Below, in pieces: positions 1 to 8,674 of a DNA stretch of 64,000 nucleotides. The stretch lies in assembly GCF_900103215.1 (NCBI RefSeq), contig NZ_FNGV01000008.1:62001-126000 (forward strand), read 5' to 3'. The notes under the pieces are model-generated. The model was not told the DNA's origin. It saw nothing but the letters and a program-made list of their open reading frames with translations, and did not search any database. Source of the stretch: Kriegella aquimaris. GTDB taxonomy: Bacteria > Bacteroidota > Bacteroidia > Flavobacteriales > Flavobacteriaceae. The position numbers and the translations under genes are program-made. Position 1 is the first letter of the stretch, and every line of letters starts with the position of its first letter.

Positions 1-1
1 C

Positions 2-670
2 CCCTTTTTGATGCAAGACTCTACCGATATGAATCGTTATATAAATGGTCCGGTCGGAAAATTGATGGAGGATGAAATGATAAAAAAAGCAGGGCTTCGG
101 GCTCTGGGGCATTTTGAACGAGGGCCAAGACATTTGACTTCCAACAGACCAATACGTCATCCCGATGATTTAAAAGGACTGATTATAAGAGTGCCCAACG
201 TGCCGGCATTTGTGACCACATGGAGCGCTTTAGGTGCAAAACCGACCCCTATGGCATTTTCCGAAGTTTTCACATCGCTGCAACAAGGCACGATCCAGGC
301 ACAGGAAAATCCGTTTGCGATGATCAATAACGCAGGTTTCTCCGAGGTGCAAAAATACCTGAATTTGACAGGGCATGTTATAAGTTGGGTGTACCCCGTA
401 GTAGGAGAAAAACAATTCCAAAAATTACCCCCAGACCTTCAGGAAATATTTCTACAGGCAGGTAAAGAAATGCAGGCCTATGAACATCGCCTTTTTTTAG
501 AAAATGAAAAGAGTGTACAAAATGAATTAAAGGCCGACGGAATGCAATTTATCGAGGTGGATAAGGAAGCTTTTGCAAAAAAATGTGAACAGGCCATTTA
601 CGATAGTCTTTCCCCAGAAATGCAGAAGATTTACGACGAACTGAAACAAGAAAAAGACGATGCTATATAA
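2..670 (+). CDS. dctP: TRAP transporter substrate-binding protein, DctP family (5' truncated)
   Basis: Periplasmic solute-binding component of a tripartite ATP-independent transporter, which captures an organic acid (in this family often a C4-dicarboxylate or sugar acid) for the membrane subunits. The frame is open to the first base of the window, and the first residues (P-F-L-M) match the conserved PFLF strand in the middle of DctP proteins. The N-terminal third and signal peptide therefore lie outside. The IIRVPN segment followed by a GAKPTPMAFSEVF-type stretch is the family's conserved core. The gene overlaps the small permease gene by 11 bp, so the three are one operon. The substrate cannot be read from the sequence; a uronate is a guess based on the esterase downstream. 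Confidence 0.9.
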   Translation, partial: PFLMQDSTDMNRYINGPVGKLMEDEMIKKAGLRALGHFERGPRHLTSNRPIRHPDDLKGLIIRVPNVPAFVTTWSALGAKPTPMAFSEVFTSLQQGTIQAQENPFAMINNAGFSEVQKYLNLTGHVISWVYPVVGEKQFQKLPPDLQEIFLQAGKEMQAYEHRLFLENEKSVQNELKADGMQFIEVDKEAFAKKCEQAIYDSLSPEMQKIYDELKQEKDDAI

Positions 671-1124
671 AGCAATAGGGCGTCTACTAAAAATTGGCAC
701 ACTCTTAAGTACATGGGGGTTAATGGCAACGGTTTTGCTTCAGATTTTTTGCCGTTTTTCGCCCTTTGATACACCGTCATGGACAGAAGAAGCCTCCCGG
801 CTTTTCTTTATTTATGCCATGTCTTTTGCGGCTGGTCTGGCCATGAAGAATGACTTTTATGTGCATCTTGATATGTTCTATAATCGCTTTCCTGCACGGT
901 TCAAGAAAATTTTGAATCTTGGTATTCCTGTAATTTCGCTGCTTCTTTTTTTGATTATGGCCTTTTATTCCATAAAATTCATAGTCTTGGGAATTCCCGA
1001 AAAATCACCTAGTATGGGTTTCAATATGGGCGTAGCATTCTGTAGTATGTTTATTATGTCAGCATCTATAAGTTATTATCTCTGGAGAAAAATCCATAAA
1101 ATATACAAATCCACAAAAGTATGA
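660..1124 (+). CDS. dctQ: TRAP transporter small permease, DctQ family
   Basis: Small membrane subunit of the TRAP transporter, joining the binding protein to the large permease in the inner membrane. It is 154 residues with four hydrophobic segments. It carries the family hallmark near residues 38-60 (PSWTEEASR followed by a membrane helix starting FFIYAMSFAAG). Length is normal for DctQ. It overlaps dctP by 11 bp and dctM by 4 bp (ATGA), which fixes its start and shows translational coupling. The symbol is used at family level; the transported solute is unknown. Confidence 0.9.
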   Translation: MLYKAIGRLLKIGTLLSTWGLMATVLLQIFCRFSPFDTPSWTEEASRLFFIYAMSFAAGLAMKNDFYVHLDMFYNRFPARFKKILNLGIPVISLLLFLIMAFYSIKFIVLGIPEKSPSMGFNMGVAFCSMFIMSASISYYLWRKIHKIYKSTKV

Positions 1125-2395
1125 TTTGGATACTCGTAATCGTTTTTGTGCTGTGTCTGGTGCTTCGGTTTCCGATTGCTTTTGCTTTGGGACTGTCCTG
1201 TTTGAGTTATTTGATTGCAAAGGGAGTCCCGCTTATAATTGTTCCGATGAAGATGTACTCAGGCATCGATGTTTTTGTACTGTTGAGTGTGCCGGGATTC
1301 ATTATGGCGGGTAACTTGATGAACCAAGGGGGGTTGACCGAAAAAATAATTAAGTTCTGCAACCATCTTTTGGGACACATTCGCGGCGGACTTTCATTGG
1401 TGAATATCGGGGCTTCGATGCTTTTCGCAGGAATTTCCGGAACGGCAATTTCCGATACGGCCAGTATGGGGTCGATAATGATACCTGCAATGAAAAAGGA
1501 AGGTTATGACACTGGTTTTTCATGTGCGGTCACCGCCGCTAGCTCTACCGTAGGGCCAATAATACCGCCAAGTGTGCCGATGATTATTGCGGCAACGTTG
1601 AGCGGTCTGTCGGTGGGGAAATTGTTTTTGGCAGGTGCACTTCCAGGGTTGTTACTGGGTATTGGTCTTTTATTCACCGCCTATTTTATTTCTAAGAAAA
1701 AGAATTATCCCAAACATGCGCGTAGTAGTTTAAAAGAGGTTGCCCGTGGTTTTGTCGATACCTTTTGGTCGCTTTTGATGACCTTTATCATCCTTTATGG
1801 AATTATCGGAGGTATTTTCACGCCGACGGAAGCTTCGATTATAGCTGTAGTTTATGCCTTGGTAATCGGTAAATTCGTTTATAAAAAATTGAATTACAAA
1901 AACATACAGGTCATTTTGCTCGATAGCATGAAGACTTCCGCTTCGTTAATGGTTTTGGTTGGTTTTGCAAACCTCTTCGGTTACATTCTGATTACAGAGC
2001 AAATTCCGCAAAGCATATCCAACGAAATTTTGGGTTTTACCGATAACAAGTATGTCGTCTTGTTGCTCATCAACTTGTTATTAATCGTAGTAGGCACATT
2101 TATGGAGACCATAGCAGCCCTACTTATTTTGTTCCCTATTTTGCTGAAAGTGGCGCTTGCCGTTGATGTTGATCCTATTCACTTTGCGGTAATCGCGGTC
2201 TTGAATTTAATAATTGGACTGACCACTCCACCGGTCGGTGTTTGTCTTTTTGTCGCCTCAAGTATTGGAAAGATATCGATTGGAGAAGTTAGTAAGGCCG
2301 GCCTTCCCTTTTTGCTCGTTAGTTTTTTGGTGTTGATTTTGGTAACCTTATTCCCTTGGTTTTCACTGGCACTGCCAAATCTATTTATAGATTGA
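1121..2395 (+). CDS. dctM: TRAP transporter large permease, DctM family
   Basis: Large ion-coupled permease of the TRAP transporter, 424 residues and about 12 hydrophobic segments, the usual size for DctM. Recognisable family blocks are GISGTAISDTASMG near residues 104-117, SSTVGPIIPPSVPMII near 141-156 and the C-terminal GLTTPPVGVCLF loop. The start codon overlaps the dctQ stop as ATGA. It is the last transporter gene; the esterase gene follows after 55 bp and may share the transcript. Import is expected to be sodium-driven from family knowledge. Confidence 0.92.
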   Translation: MIWILVIVFVLCLVLRFPIAFALGLSCLSYLIAKGVPLIIVPMKMYSGIDVFVLLSVPGFIMAGNLMNQGGLTEKIIKFCNHLLGHIRGGLSLVNIGASMLFAGISGTAISDTASMGSIMIPAMKKEGYDTGFSCAVTAASSTVGPIIPPSVPMIIAATLSGLSVGKLFLAGALPGLLLGIGLLFTAYFISKKKNYPKHARSSLKEVARGFVDTFWSLLMTFIILYGIIGGIFTPTEASIIAVVYALVIGKFVYKKLNYKNIQVILLDSMKTSASLMVLVGFANLFGYILITEQIPQSISNEILGFTDNKYVVLLLINLLLIVVGTFMETIAALLILFPILLKVALAVDVDPIHFAVIAVLNLIIGLTTPPVGVCLFVASSIGKISIGEVSKAGLPFLLVSFLVLILVTLFPWFSLALPNLFID

Positions 2396-2450
2396 CCTCA
2401 GAAAGTAACCAAGTTTCTTAAATACAGACCAACCGAATAAATAAAATGTT

Positions 2451-3281
2451 ATGAATAAAATCACCCTAGTTCTTCTCATATTGGTTTTGGGAATTACCCG
2501 CATAAACGCCCAAAGTGATACATATGTTCTCGAGGAAGACATCCCGTATTACGAGACCAATGTTAGCAATTCGGATGCGTACATCAAAGAGCGGTGCAAG
2601 TTAGATGTATACTATCCTAAAGAAGCAGAAGGTTTGGCAACGGTTGTTTGGTTTCATGGTGGTGGCTTGGAAAGTGGTGAAAAACACATTCCTGATGGGT
2701 TGAAAAACAAGGGGGTAATCGTTGTAACAGTGAATTATCGCATGCATCCAAAAGTGAAACATCCGGTCTATATCGAAGATGCTGCCGCTGCGGTTTCATG
2801 GACGTTTAAGAATATCGCCAAATATAAGGGAGATCCGAAAAAAATATTTATAAGCGGGCATTCGGCTGGGGGCTACCTTGCAAGTATGGTCGGGTTGGAC
2901 AAGACTTATCTGGAAAAATTTGATATCGATACCGATGAAATAGCCGGCTTAATTCCTTTTAGTGGCCACACCATTACCCATTTTACTATTCGAAAAGAAA
3001 TGGGAATTAGGGGCACACAGCCTATAATCGATAAATTTGCCCCGCTTTTTCACGTACGTAAAGACGCTCCGTCCATGCTGCTGATTACCGGAAATCGCGA
3101 ACTCGAAATGTTGGGTCGGTACGAAGAGAATGCCTATTTCTACAGAATGATGAAAGTGGTCGATCACCCCGATATTGAATTGATGGAGCTAGATGGATAC
3201 GGGCATAATATGGTATACCCTGCTGTTCCGTTGTTGTTGGATTTTGTTAAACGAAAGACCGTTGCACTAGTACCAAAATAA
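2451..3281 (+). CDS. secreted alpha/beta hydrolase (acetyl esterase / carboxylesterase-like)
   Basis: 276-residue alpha/beta hydrolase with an N-terminal signal peptide ending after INAQ, so probably periplasmic or exported. The oxyanion-hole motif HGGG is at residues 69-72 and the nucleophile elbow GHSAGG is near 138-143. A late GHN supplies the likely catalytic histidine. This is the hormone-sensitive lipase / BD-FAE type, which commonly deacetylates sugars or hydrolyses short esters. It lies 55 bp behind the TRAP permease, which suggests that an esterified substrate is unmasked before uptake; that link is inferred. The exact ester is unknown. Confidence 0.85.
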   Translation: MNKITLVLLILVLGITRINAQSDTYVLEEDIPYYETNVSNSDAYIKERCKLDVYYPKEAEGLATVVWFHGGGLESGEKHIPDGLKNKGVIVVTVNYRMHPKVKHPVYIEDAAAAVSWTFKNIAKYKGDPKKIFISGHSAGGYLASMVGLDKTYLEKFDIDTDEIAGLIPFSGHTITHFTIRKEMGIRGTQPIIDKFAPLFHVRKDAPSMLLITGNRELEMLGRYEENAYFYRMMKVVDHPDIELMELDGYGHNMVYPAVPLLLDFVKRKTVALVPK

Positions 3282-3563
3282 AACTGTTCTTCGCTTTATA
3301 CCTTCTCTCATATCATAAAAACCTGGTAAAGGGAAGGCTTGCAGAAAGTTAGATTACGATGAAGGCAATAGTTTCTCCCGTGATTCCTCCTTGTTTTCAG
3401 GAATGTTAGAGCGGGTAATTTTTCGATATAGCACTTCTCCAAATTACTTTTACTAGATACAAATAAGAATTATTTTGAATGTTGATTTTGAAAGTTTTAG
3501 AATAACAGGTTGATCTGGCCGAAATAACTTGCCATTGTCTTTTAAGACTGTCAAAAAAAACTT
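3282..3563. other. intergenic region without recognisable gene
   Basis: About 300 bases lie between the esterase stop and the tRNA. I find no reading frame with family resemblance, no strong hairpin-plus-T-run terminator and no repeat. The region is AT-rich and ends in the probable tRNA promoter. Confidence 0.6.
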
Positions 3564-3571
3564 TATTTTTG
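3564..3571 (+). promoter_or_regulatory. -7 promoter box of tRNA-Arg
   Basis: TATTTTTG fits the Bacteroidota -7 consensus TAnnTTTG exactly and sits 15 bp before the tRNA 5' end. No TTTG -33 box is present at the usual 19-22 bp spacing, so only the -7 element is well supported. Confidence 0.4.
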
Positions 3572-3586
3572 CCGTCTTGATATTTT

Positions 3587-3658
3587 GGCCTCGTAGTTCA
3601 ATGGATAGAATAGAAGTTTCCTAAACTTTAGATGCAAGTTCGATTCTTGCCGAGGTCA
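3587..3658 (+). tRNA. tRNA-Arg (anticodon CCT)
   Basis: A cloverleaf folds by hand. The acceptor stem GGCCTCG pairs with CGAGGTC (one G-T pair), with discriminator A. The D-arm begins GTTC, the anticodon stem is GAAGT/ACTTT and the loop TTCCTAA gives anticodon CCT, reading AGG. The T-arm is GCAAG-TTCGATT-CTTGC. CCA is not encoded; the sequence continues CT and a T-run that may terminate transcription. The 72-nt length is normal for a class I tRNA. Confidence 0.95.
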
Positions 3659-3703
3659 CTTTTTAAGGTTAAGATGCAACCTCCGCTGCAAATTTTTTAG
3701 TTT

Positions 3704-3724
3704 TGTTCACTGTTCACTGTTCAC
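3704..3724. repeat. three tandem copies of TGTTCAC
   Basis: Exact heptanucleotide direct repeat, three units, ending inside the stop-codon region of the minus-strand gene that follows. Probably a slippage-prone microsatellite; unit-number change would shift the last bases of that gene. Confidence 0.7.
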
Positions 3725-4443
3725 TGTCTTCTCGCCCAAATCTCGTACATCGGTTCGCCTTTACTGTTCTTGCCTTTGTGATGCCAATCCATGTCTTTCA
3801 GTTGATAATTGAATTTTAAGGTTGCGCCTACCCGTGAATTATCTTTAGAGAAATATGCTATTGTTTCGGTATATAGGCCGTTTTTTGAAGTGAAGCTACC
3901 ACCACCGGTACCAGAAAACTCAAAGGTTTCGGTATTATAAGCTATCCACTGAAAATGCCCATCCATCAGAAATTTTAAAGTCTTTCTAGGGCTTTCCTCT
4001 CCCCTTCGCTCTTGGCCCTTGTCGGGTCCACGTGTCGCAAAAAGCCATTGTCCATCCAAATCCTGCGCGATTTTCGCAGCTGGTTCGAAGACCAGTCCGT
4101 CCGCGGTTCGTAGCACCAAGCTACTTTCTTTCATCGTATAGGGCAATGCCAATTCGGTACTACCATTTGTTTCATAGTCCGAGTTGAATTCCAGACTCAC
4201 TTTTAAGATATCGTTTTTAGAGGTGTAGAACCCACCAAGCGTTTTTATGAAATTAGCAGGATTGGTGGTGTAGGACGTATATACAAAATAATTGCTGTTC
4301 ACCTTTATTTCATGATGTATCGTTTGTCCATCGCTTTCTTGTTCAGTGTGGTAGACACCTGGTGAGATCTGAGCTTTTACCTCTGTTGCTAAGGTTAGAA
4401 AACAAAAAAAAAGAAAACCGGATACTAATTTTATAGATTTCAT
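3721..4443 (-). CDS. secreted hypothetical protein, two lipocalin-like halves
   Basis: 240 residues with a clear signal peptide (hydrophobic core LFFCFLTLAT, cleavage after VKAQ). The mature part is beta-rich, with two similar segments. The first begins SPGVYHTEQ. The second, at about residue 130, begins LDGQWLFATRGPDKGQ and contains a GGSFTSKNGLYTE stretch that resembles GGFYTSKNDIL in the first half, suggesting an internal duplication. I cannot assign an enzyme function; it resembles the DUF4488-like secreted proteins of Bacteroidota. It stands alone between the tRNA and the polyamine operon leader. Confidence 0.7.
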   Translation of the reverse strand: MKSIKLVSGFLFFCFLTLATEVKAQISPGVYHTEQESDGQTIHHEIKVNSNYFVYTSYTTNPANFIKTLGGFYTSKNDILKVSLEFNSDYETNGSTELALPYTMKESSLVLRTADGLVFEPAAKIAQDLDGQWLFATRGPDKGQERRGEESPRKTLKFLMDGHFQWIAYNTETFEFSGTGGGSFTSKNGLYTETIAYFSKDNSRVGATLKFNYQLKDMDWHHKGKNSKGEPMYEIWARRQ

Positions 4444-4644
4444 AGCTATGATTTTACACTTCCAAAATAGGAATTAAATAATTTATAATCAATAGATTGT
4501 GTTAAAATTTAATGCTGATGGTGCCAGTTTCTTGGTTCTGTCTATTAAGCTTCTTTAAAATTTTTTATAAATCCTTTTTTTTTCACTTTTTTTCTTTTCA
4601 TTTGTTATAGTTTTTAGTTGAACAACATGCATTTTGTTTTTGTA

Positions 4645-4675
4645 TTTGAACAGCGGGAATTTAGTTCTATTTTTT
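4645..4675 (+). promoter_or_regulatory. probable promoter of the polyamine operon
   Basis: TTTG (4645-4648), a 19-bp spacer, then TATTTTTT (4668-4675). This fits the Bacteroidota promoter TTTG-N19-TAnnTTTG with one mismatch. The predicted transcription start falls near 4680, exactly where the leader inverted repeat begins. The spacing and the position agree; no experiment is implied. Confidence 0.45.
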
Positions 4676-4679
4676 CCGC

Positions 4680-4887
4680 AGCTACTTACCTGATCGGAGG
4701 CCGAAATTTTAGGCCTACTTCGGTAGCTTCCGCTATTAAGCGAAGCCAACGCATGAATTTTTTTGTTCCGAACACGGAGAAGAAAATTTTGATTTGAATT
4801 TTGAAGTCCAATACCTTTTCGACGAACGTATAAGAAGCATTGCATTTTTACGTATCGCATTTATAGATTTTTCACAAAACCACTTTA
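4680..4887 (+). promoter_or_regulatory. structured 5' leader of speA with a short upstream ORF
   Basis: About 208 nt separate the probable start site from the speA ATG. AGCTAC (4680-4685) pairs with GTAGCT (4723-4728). Inside lies AGGCC/GGCCT, and an alternative CTAC-TTCG-GTAG tetraloop hairpin at 4715-4726 competes for the same GTAG. A 14-codon upstream frame (ATG 4753, stop ending 4797) follows; it is not Arg-rich. Mutually exclusive stems plus a mini-ORF look like an attenuation or sensing device for polyamine synthesis, but this is inferred. No other gene is supported between 4444 and 4887. Confidence 0.35.
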
Positions 4888-6339
4888 ATGAATACCAAAT
4901 ACATAGATTTAATAGATCAGACCTATTTTTTTCCGCAAGAGGAGTTTAACTTGAACGAGGGAAACCTGCAGTTTCACGGTATTCCACTTGCCGAACTTAC
5001 GGCCAAGTATGGCAGTCCTTTGAAGTTTACTTATTTACCAAGAATTTCCCAAAACGTGGCCAGAGCAAAAAACTGGTTTGAGAATGCATTAAGAAAGCAT
5101 AATTACAAGGGAAAATACCAATATTGTTATTGTACTAAAAGTTCACATTTTCAGCATATTCTTCACGAGGCTTTAAAAAATGATATTCATATAGAAACGT
5201 CGTCGGCATTCGATATAGATATCGTAGAGCAATTAAAGCGCGATGGGAAGATAAAAGATGATACCTATGTAATCTGTAACGGATTTAAAAGGGCGCAGTA
5301 TATTGAAAATATAGCAAGGTTGATCAATGAAGGTCACCAAAACTGTATACCCGTTGTCGACAATTACGAAGAAATCAATCTACTTTGTGAGGCCATCGAT
5401 GATTCGTTTAAAGTGGGAATTAGAATAGCTTCTGAAGAAGAACCGAAGTTTGAATTCTATACCTCGCGATTAGGTATCGGATATAAAAATATTGTTCCGT
5501 TCTATGAAGACCAAATCAAGAACAATGAACAGATAGAATTGAAAATGCTCCATTTTTTTATCAATACGGGTATTCGTGATAATGCCTATTATTGGAATGA
5601 ATTGGTTAAATGTCTCAAAGTATATGTGCGGTTAAAGAAAATTTGTCCGTCATTGGACAGTTTGAATATCGGCGGTGGCTTTCCCATAAAAAATTCGCTA
5701 GTTTTCGAATATGATTATCAATATATGGTCGATGAAATCATCAATCAAATTGTTTTGGCCTGTTCGGAAGCAGATGTTCCCGTACCCCATATTTTTACCG
5801 AGTTTGGTACTTTTACGGTAGGCGAGAGTGGTGGTGCCATCTATGAAGTGCTTTACCAAAAGCAGCAGAACGATCGTGAAAAGTGGAATATGATAGATTC
5901 TTCATTTATCACTACCCTTCCCGATACTTGGGCAATCAACAAGCGGTTTATATTGTTGCCTATCAACCGATGGAATGAAGAATATGAAAGAGTGCTTTTA
6001 GGAGGCTTGACTTGCGATAGTGATGATTATTACAATAGTGAACAGAATAGAAACGCGATATACCTTCCAAAATACAAAAAAGAAAAACCGCTTTATATTG
6101 GCTTTTTCAACACGGGAGCCTATCAAGAGAACATAGGCGGTTATGGGGGATTACAGCATTGCCTGATTCCGCAACCAAAGCATGTTCTAATCGACCGGGA
6201 TGAAAACGGTAACCTGACCTATGAACTATTCAGCGAGCAACAGAAATCGGAAAAAATGCTGGAAATTTTAGGATATTCTAAGAAAGATAAAACAAACAAT
6301 ACCAAGATGGAGACGATTGATGCGGCTGAAGAAAATTAA
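4888..6339 (+). CDS. speA: arginine decarboxylase (short flavobacterial type)
   Basis: Pyridoxal-phosphate enzyme of the alanine-racemase-like fold that converts arginine to agmatine, the first step of polyamine synthesis in the cytoplasm. The 483-residue protein has the PLP-binding lysine in YCTKSSH (K84) and the glycine-rich phosphate-binding GGGFP near 253-257. The later GTFTVGESGGAIYEVLY block is typical of this family. It lacks the long insertions of the E. coli-type enzyme of about 650 residues and matches the shorter form found in flavobacteria. The agmatinase and deoxyhypusine-synthase-like genes follow on the same strand, which confirms the pathway assignment. A structured leader precedes it. 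Confidence 0.93.
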   Translation: MNTKYIDLIDQTYFFPQEEFNLNEGNLQFHGIPLAELTAKYGSPLKFTYLPRISQNVARAKNWFENALRKHNYKGKYQYCYCTKSSHFQHILHEALKNDIHIETSSAFDIDIVEQLKRDGKIKDDTYVICNGFKRAQYIENIARLINEGHQNCIPVVDNYEEINLLCEAIDDSFKVGIRIASEEEPKFEFYTSRLGIGYKNIVPFYEDQIKNNEQIELKMLHFFINTGIRDNAYYWNELVKCLKVYVRLKKICPSLDSLNIGGGFPIKNSLVFEYDYQYMVDEIINQIVLACSEADVPVPHIFTEFGTFTVGESGGAIYEVLYQKQQNDREKWNMIDSSFITTLPDTWAINKRFILLPINRWNEEYERVLLGGLTCDSDDYYNSEQNRNAIYLPKYKKEKPLYIGFFNTGAYQENIGGYGGLQHCLIPQPKHVLIDRDENGNLTYELFSEQQKSEKMLEILGYSKKDKTNNTKMETIDAAEEN

Positions 6340-6455
6340 AAAAAAGTTATTTTGCTTCTTTCTTAAGCGGTTATGATTAGATATTCATCGGAATATGTAA
6401 ATTCAAACAAATAAACAATTTATTGAAAAACAGTATAATAACAAATATTTAGACC

Positions 6456-7397
6456 ATGAGCACAAAAAAGAATTACGCCGGCATACCCGACGAGTTCGCA
6501 CAACTAGAAGAGGCCAAAATCGTCTTGATCCCCGTACCATATGATGGCACTAGTACATGGGGCAAGGGTGCAGATAAAGGTCCGCAAGCTTTTCTTGAAG
6601 CTTCTGAAAACATGGAGCTCTATGACATTGAAACCGATTCGGAGGTTTATGAACAGGGTATTTATTTGGCCGAACCCATTACAGAAAACAGTTCTCCCGA
6701 GGCAGTGGTAAATGCGGTTCACAAAACCACTAAGGAGTATATTAAACGCAATAAGTTTGTGACGCTATTTGGCGGTGAACACTCTATTTCTATAGGTACG
6801 ATTCGAGCTTTTAACGAGTGCTTCGACAATCTTACCGTTTTGCAAATAGACGCACATGCCGATTTGAGACAAACTTACGAAGGCAGCGAATATAATCACG
6901 CTTGTGCCGTGCACGAAGCAAGCCAGAATACCAATCTCGTACAGGTGGGTATTCGCAGTATGGATGCCATTGAGAAGACCTTTATGGACGAAGAAAAAAT
7001 GTTCTTTGCCCATGATATGGTAAACGATGAATATTGGATGGACAAGGTTATTGAAGCGATGACCGACAATGTATTGATAACATTTGATTTAGATGCCCTT
7101 GACCCCTCTATCATGCCATCAACAGGTACGCCAGAACCGGGAGGATTGTTCTGGTATGAGACGTTGGAGTTCTTGAAAAGGGTTTTTGAAGAGCGAAACG
7201 TTGTTGGCTTTGATATAGTAGAACTATGTCCTACGGCTAACGATAAATCTTCCGATTTTTTGGCAGCCAAATTGTTTTACAAAATGTTAAGTTATAAATT
7301 TAGTGACGAAGCCGTCGATGATGAATATGACAATACCTTTGACATCGATTATAAATCGGGGGGTAACAATTTAAAATTCAAGAATGACGACGAATAA
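6456..7397 (+). CDS. speB: agmatinase
   Basis: Ureohydrolase hydrolysing agmatine to putrescine and urea with a two-manganese centre. All ligand motifs are visible: GGEHS (H109), DAHAD (D132, H134, D136) and DLDALDPS (D211, D213). The 313-residue length is typical. It lies 116 bp after speA and overlaps the next gene by 14 bp, so the two downstream products are coupled. The motifs alone do not exclude a guanidinobutyrase or arginase, but the speA neighbour strongly favours agmatine. Confidence 0.93.
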   Translation: MSTKKNYAGIPDEFAQLEEAKIVLIPVPYDGTSTWGKGADKGPQAFLEASENMELYDIETDSEVYEQGIYLAEPITENSSPEAVVNAVHKTTKEYIKRNKFVTLFGGEHSISIGTIRAFNECFDNLTVLQIDAHADLRQTYEGSEYNHACAVHEASQNTNLVQVGIRSMDAIEKTFMDEEKMFFAHDMVNDEYWMDKVIEAMTDNVLITFDLDALDPSIMPSTGTPEPGGLFWYETLEFLKRVFEERNVVGFDIVELCPTANDKSSDFLAAKLFYKMLSYKFSDEAVDDEYDNTFDIDYKSGGNNLKFKNDDE

Positions 7398-8361
7398 GGG
7401 AGCGATTTCCAATTTTATTGAGAAGTATTATTTACATTTCAATGCAGCCGCCTTGGTCGATGCAGCAAAGGGGTACGAGGCGCAGTTAGAGGCTGGTGCT
7501 AAAATGCTGGTTTCTTTGGCGGGTGCGATGAGTACGGCCGAGTTGGGCAAAATATTTGCTGATATCATACGTGAAGACAAGGTGCAGATAGTTTCTTGTA
7601 CAGGAGCCAATCTTGAAGAAGATATTATGAACCTTGTAGCGCATAGCCATTACAAAAGGGTGCCCAACTATCGGGATCTGACCCCTCAAGATGAATGGGA
7701 GTTATTGGAAAAAGGCCTAAATAGGGTGACCGATACCTGCATACCTGAAGAGGAGGCTTTTCGAAGGTTGCAAGAGCATATTTTTAAAATTTGGAAAGAT
7801 GCCGAAGATGCCGGTGAACGGTATTTTCCACATGAGTTTATGTACAAGATGTTGCTTTCGGGCGTTTTGGAAGAACATTATGAAATCGACCTAAGGGATT
7901 CTTGGATGTATGCGGCGGCAGAAAAAAATCTACCTATTGTCTGCCCAGGTTGGGAAGACAGTACTATGGGTAATATTTTTGCAAGCTACGTCTTAAAGGG
8001 GCAACTTAAGGCAAGTACCATGAAATCGGGTATTGAATATATGACGTTTTTGGCTGACTGGTATACTGCCAATTCCCAAAAGGGTATTGGATTCTTTCAG
8101 ATTGGAGGCGGTATTGCAGGTGATTTTCCTATTTGTGTAGTGCCAATGCTCTACCAAGATATGGAGCGAACCGATACTCCGTTCTGGAGCTATTTTTGTC
8201 AAATAAGCGATAGTACCACAAGTTACGGATCGTACTCGGGTGCCGTTCCCAATGAGAAAATTACATGGGGGAAGCTCGATATCGACACTCCGAAATATAT
8301 TATAGAAAGTGATGCAACTATTGTTGCACCTCTTATTTTTGCTTATCTTTTAAACCAATAA
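7384..8361 (+). CDS. speY: deoxyhypusine-synthase-like protein (probable homospermidine/spermidine-forming SpeY type)
   Basis: 325-residue member of the deoxyhypusine synthase fold, which transfers an aminobutyl group from spermidine through an enzyme-lysine imine using NAD. The active lysine motif WGK is intact (K297, in ITWGKL), as are the N-terminal SLAGAMSTAELG and VSCTGANLEED segments. Bacteria lack eIF5A, so the acceptor must be something else. The cyanobacterial homologue SpeY is known to make homospermidine from putrescine, and the position directly after agmatinase fits that use. The product in this organism is inferred. The gene overlaps speB by 14 bp, which supports the ATG chosen. 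Confidence 0.85.
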   Translation: MTTNKGAISNFIEKYYLHFNAAALVDAAKGYEAQLEAGAKMLVSLAGAMSTAELGKIFADIIREDKVQIVSCTGANLEEDIMNLVAHSHYKRVPNYRDLTPQDEWELLEKGLNRVTDTCIPEEEAFRRLQEHIFKIWKDAEDAGERYFPHEFMYKMLLSGVLEEHYEIDLRDSWMYAAAEKNLPIVCPGWEDSTMGNIFASYVLKGQLKASTMKSGIEYMTFLADWYTANSQKGIGFFQIGGGIAGDFPICVVPMLYQDMERTDTPFWSYFCQISDSTTSYGSYSGAVPNEKITWGKLDIDTPKYIIESDATIVAPLIFAYLLNQ

Positions 8362-8368
8362 CTGCCCT

Positions 8369-8674
8369 ATGGACAATCTAAAACGTGTAATCGTTGATTT
8401 TAAAAAACTGACACCGGAAGTGCTAAAACTACTGGTAGAACGTTACCCTGATGGGTATGATGACCGCAATATCATTACCTTCAAAAATGCCCAGGGAGAG
8501 CGCATTGAGGCTGTTGAGGTATTGACAGAAGATACCAAATATTTGGTCAAAATAAGCGCCAAGTTGGAGTATACTATGGAGAATTATGATGAAGACGATT
8601 ATGAAGATTTCGAGGATGATGATCCAGAAGCTGTTCCAGACCCAGAGTTGTCTGAGGAAGATGATGAAGACTAA
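8369..8674 (+). CDS. small acidic conserved protein of the polyamine operon
   Basis: 101 residues, 7 bp after the deoxyhypusine-synthase-like stop, so co-transcribed. Residues 1-70 are a compact mixed alpha/beta domain (begins MDNLKRVIVDFKKL). The last 30 are almost all Asp/Glu with scattered Pro and Tyr. There is no signal peptide or membrane segment. I do not recognise a function. A strongly acidic tail next to polycation synthesis genes could bind polyamines or basic ribosomal/nucleic-acid-binding partners, but that is speculation. A gap of 128 bp and a probable separate start follow. Confidence 0.75.
   Translation: MDNLKRVIVDFKKLTPEVLKLLVERYPDGYDDRNIITFKNAQGERIEAVEVLTEDTKYLVKISAKLEYTMENYDEDDYEDFEDDDPEAVPDPELSEEDDED

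Noticed and set aside
3587-3658. tRNA-Arg as an integration site of a mobile island
   Set aside because: No integrase and no second copy of the tRNA 3' end were found in the window.
4555-4860. 101-residue reading frame on the minus strand before speA
   Set aside because: Composition is low-complexity and basic, no family resemblance, and it lies opposite the promoter and structured leader of speA.
6896-7270. 124-residue antisense frame inside speB
   Set aside because: speB shows all catalytic motifs on the plus strand; the antisense frame has no recognisable domain.
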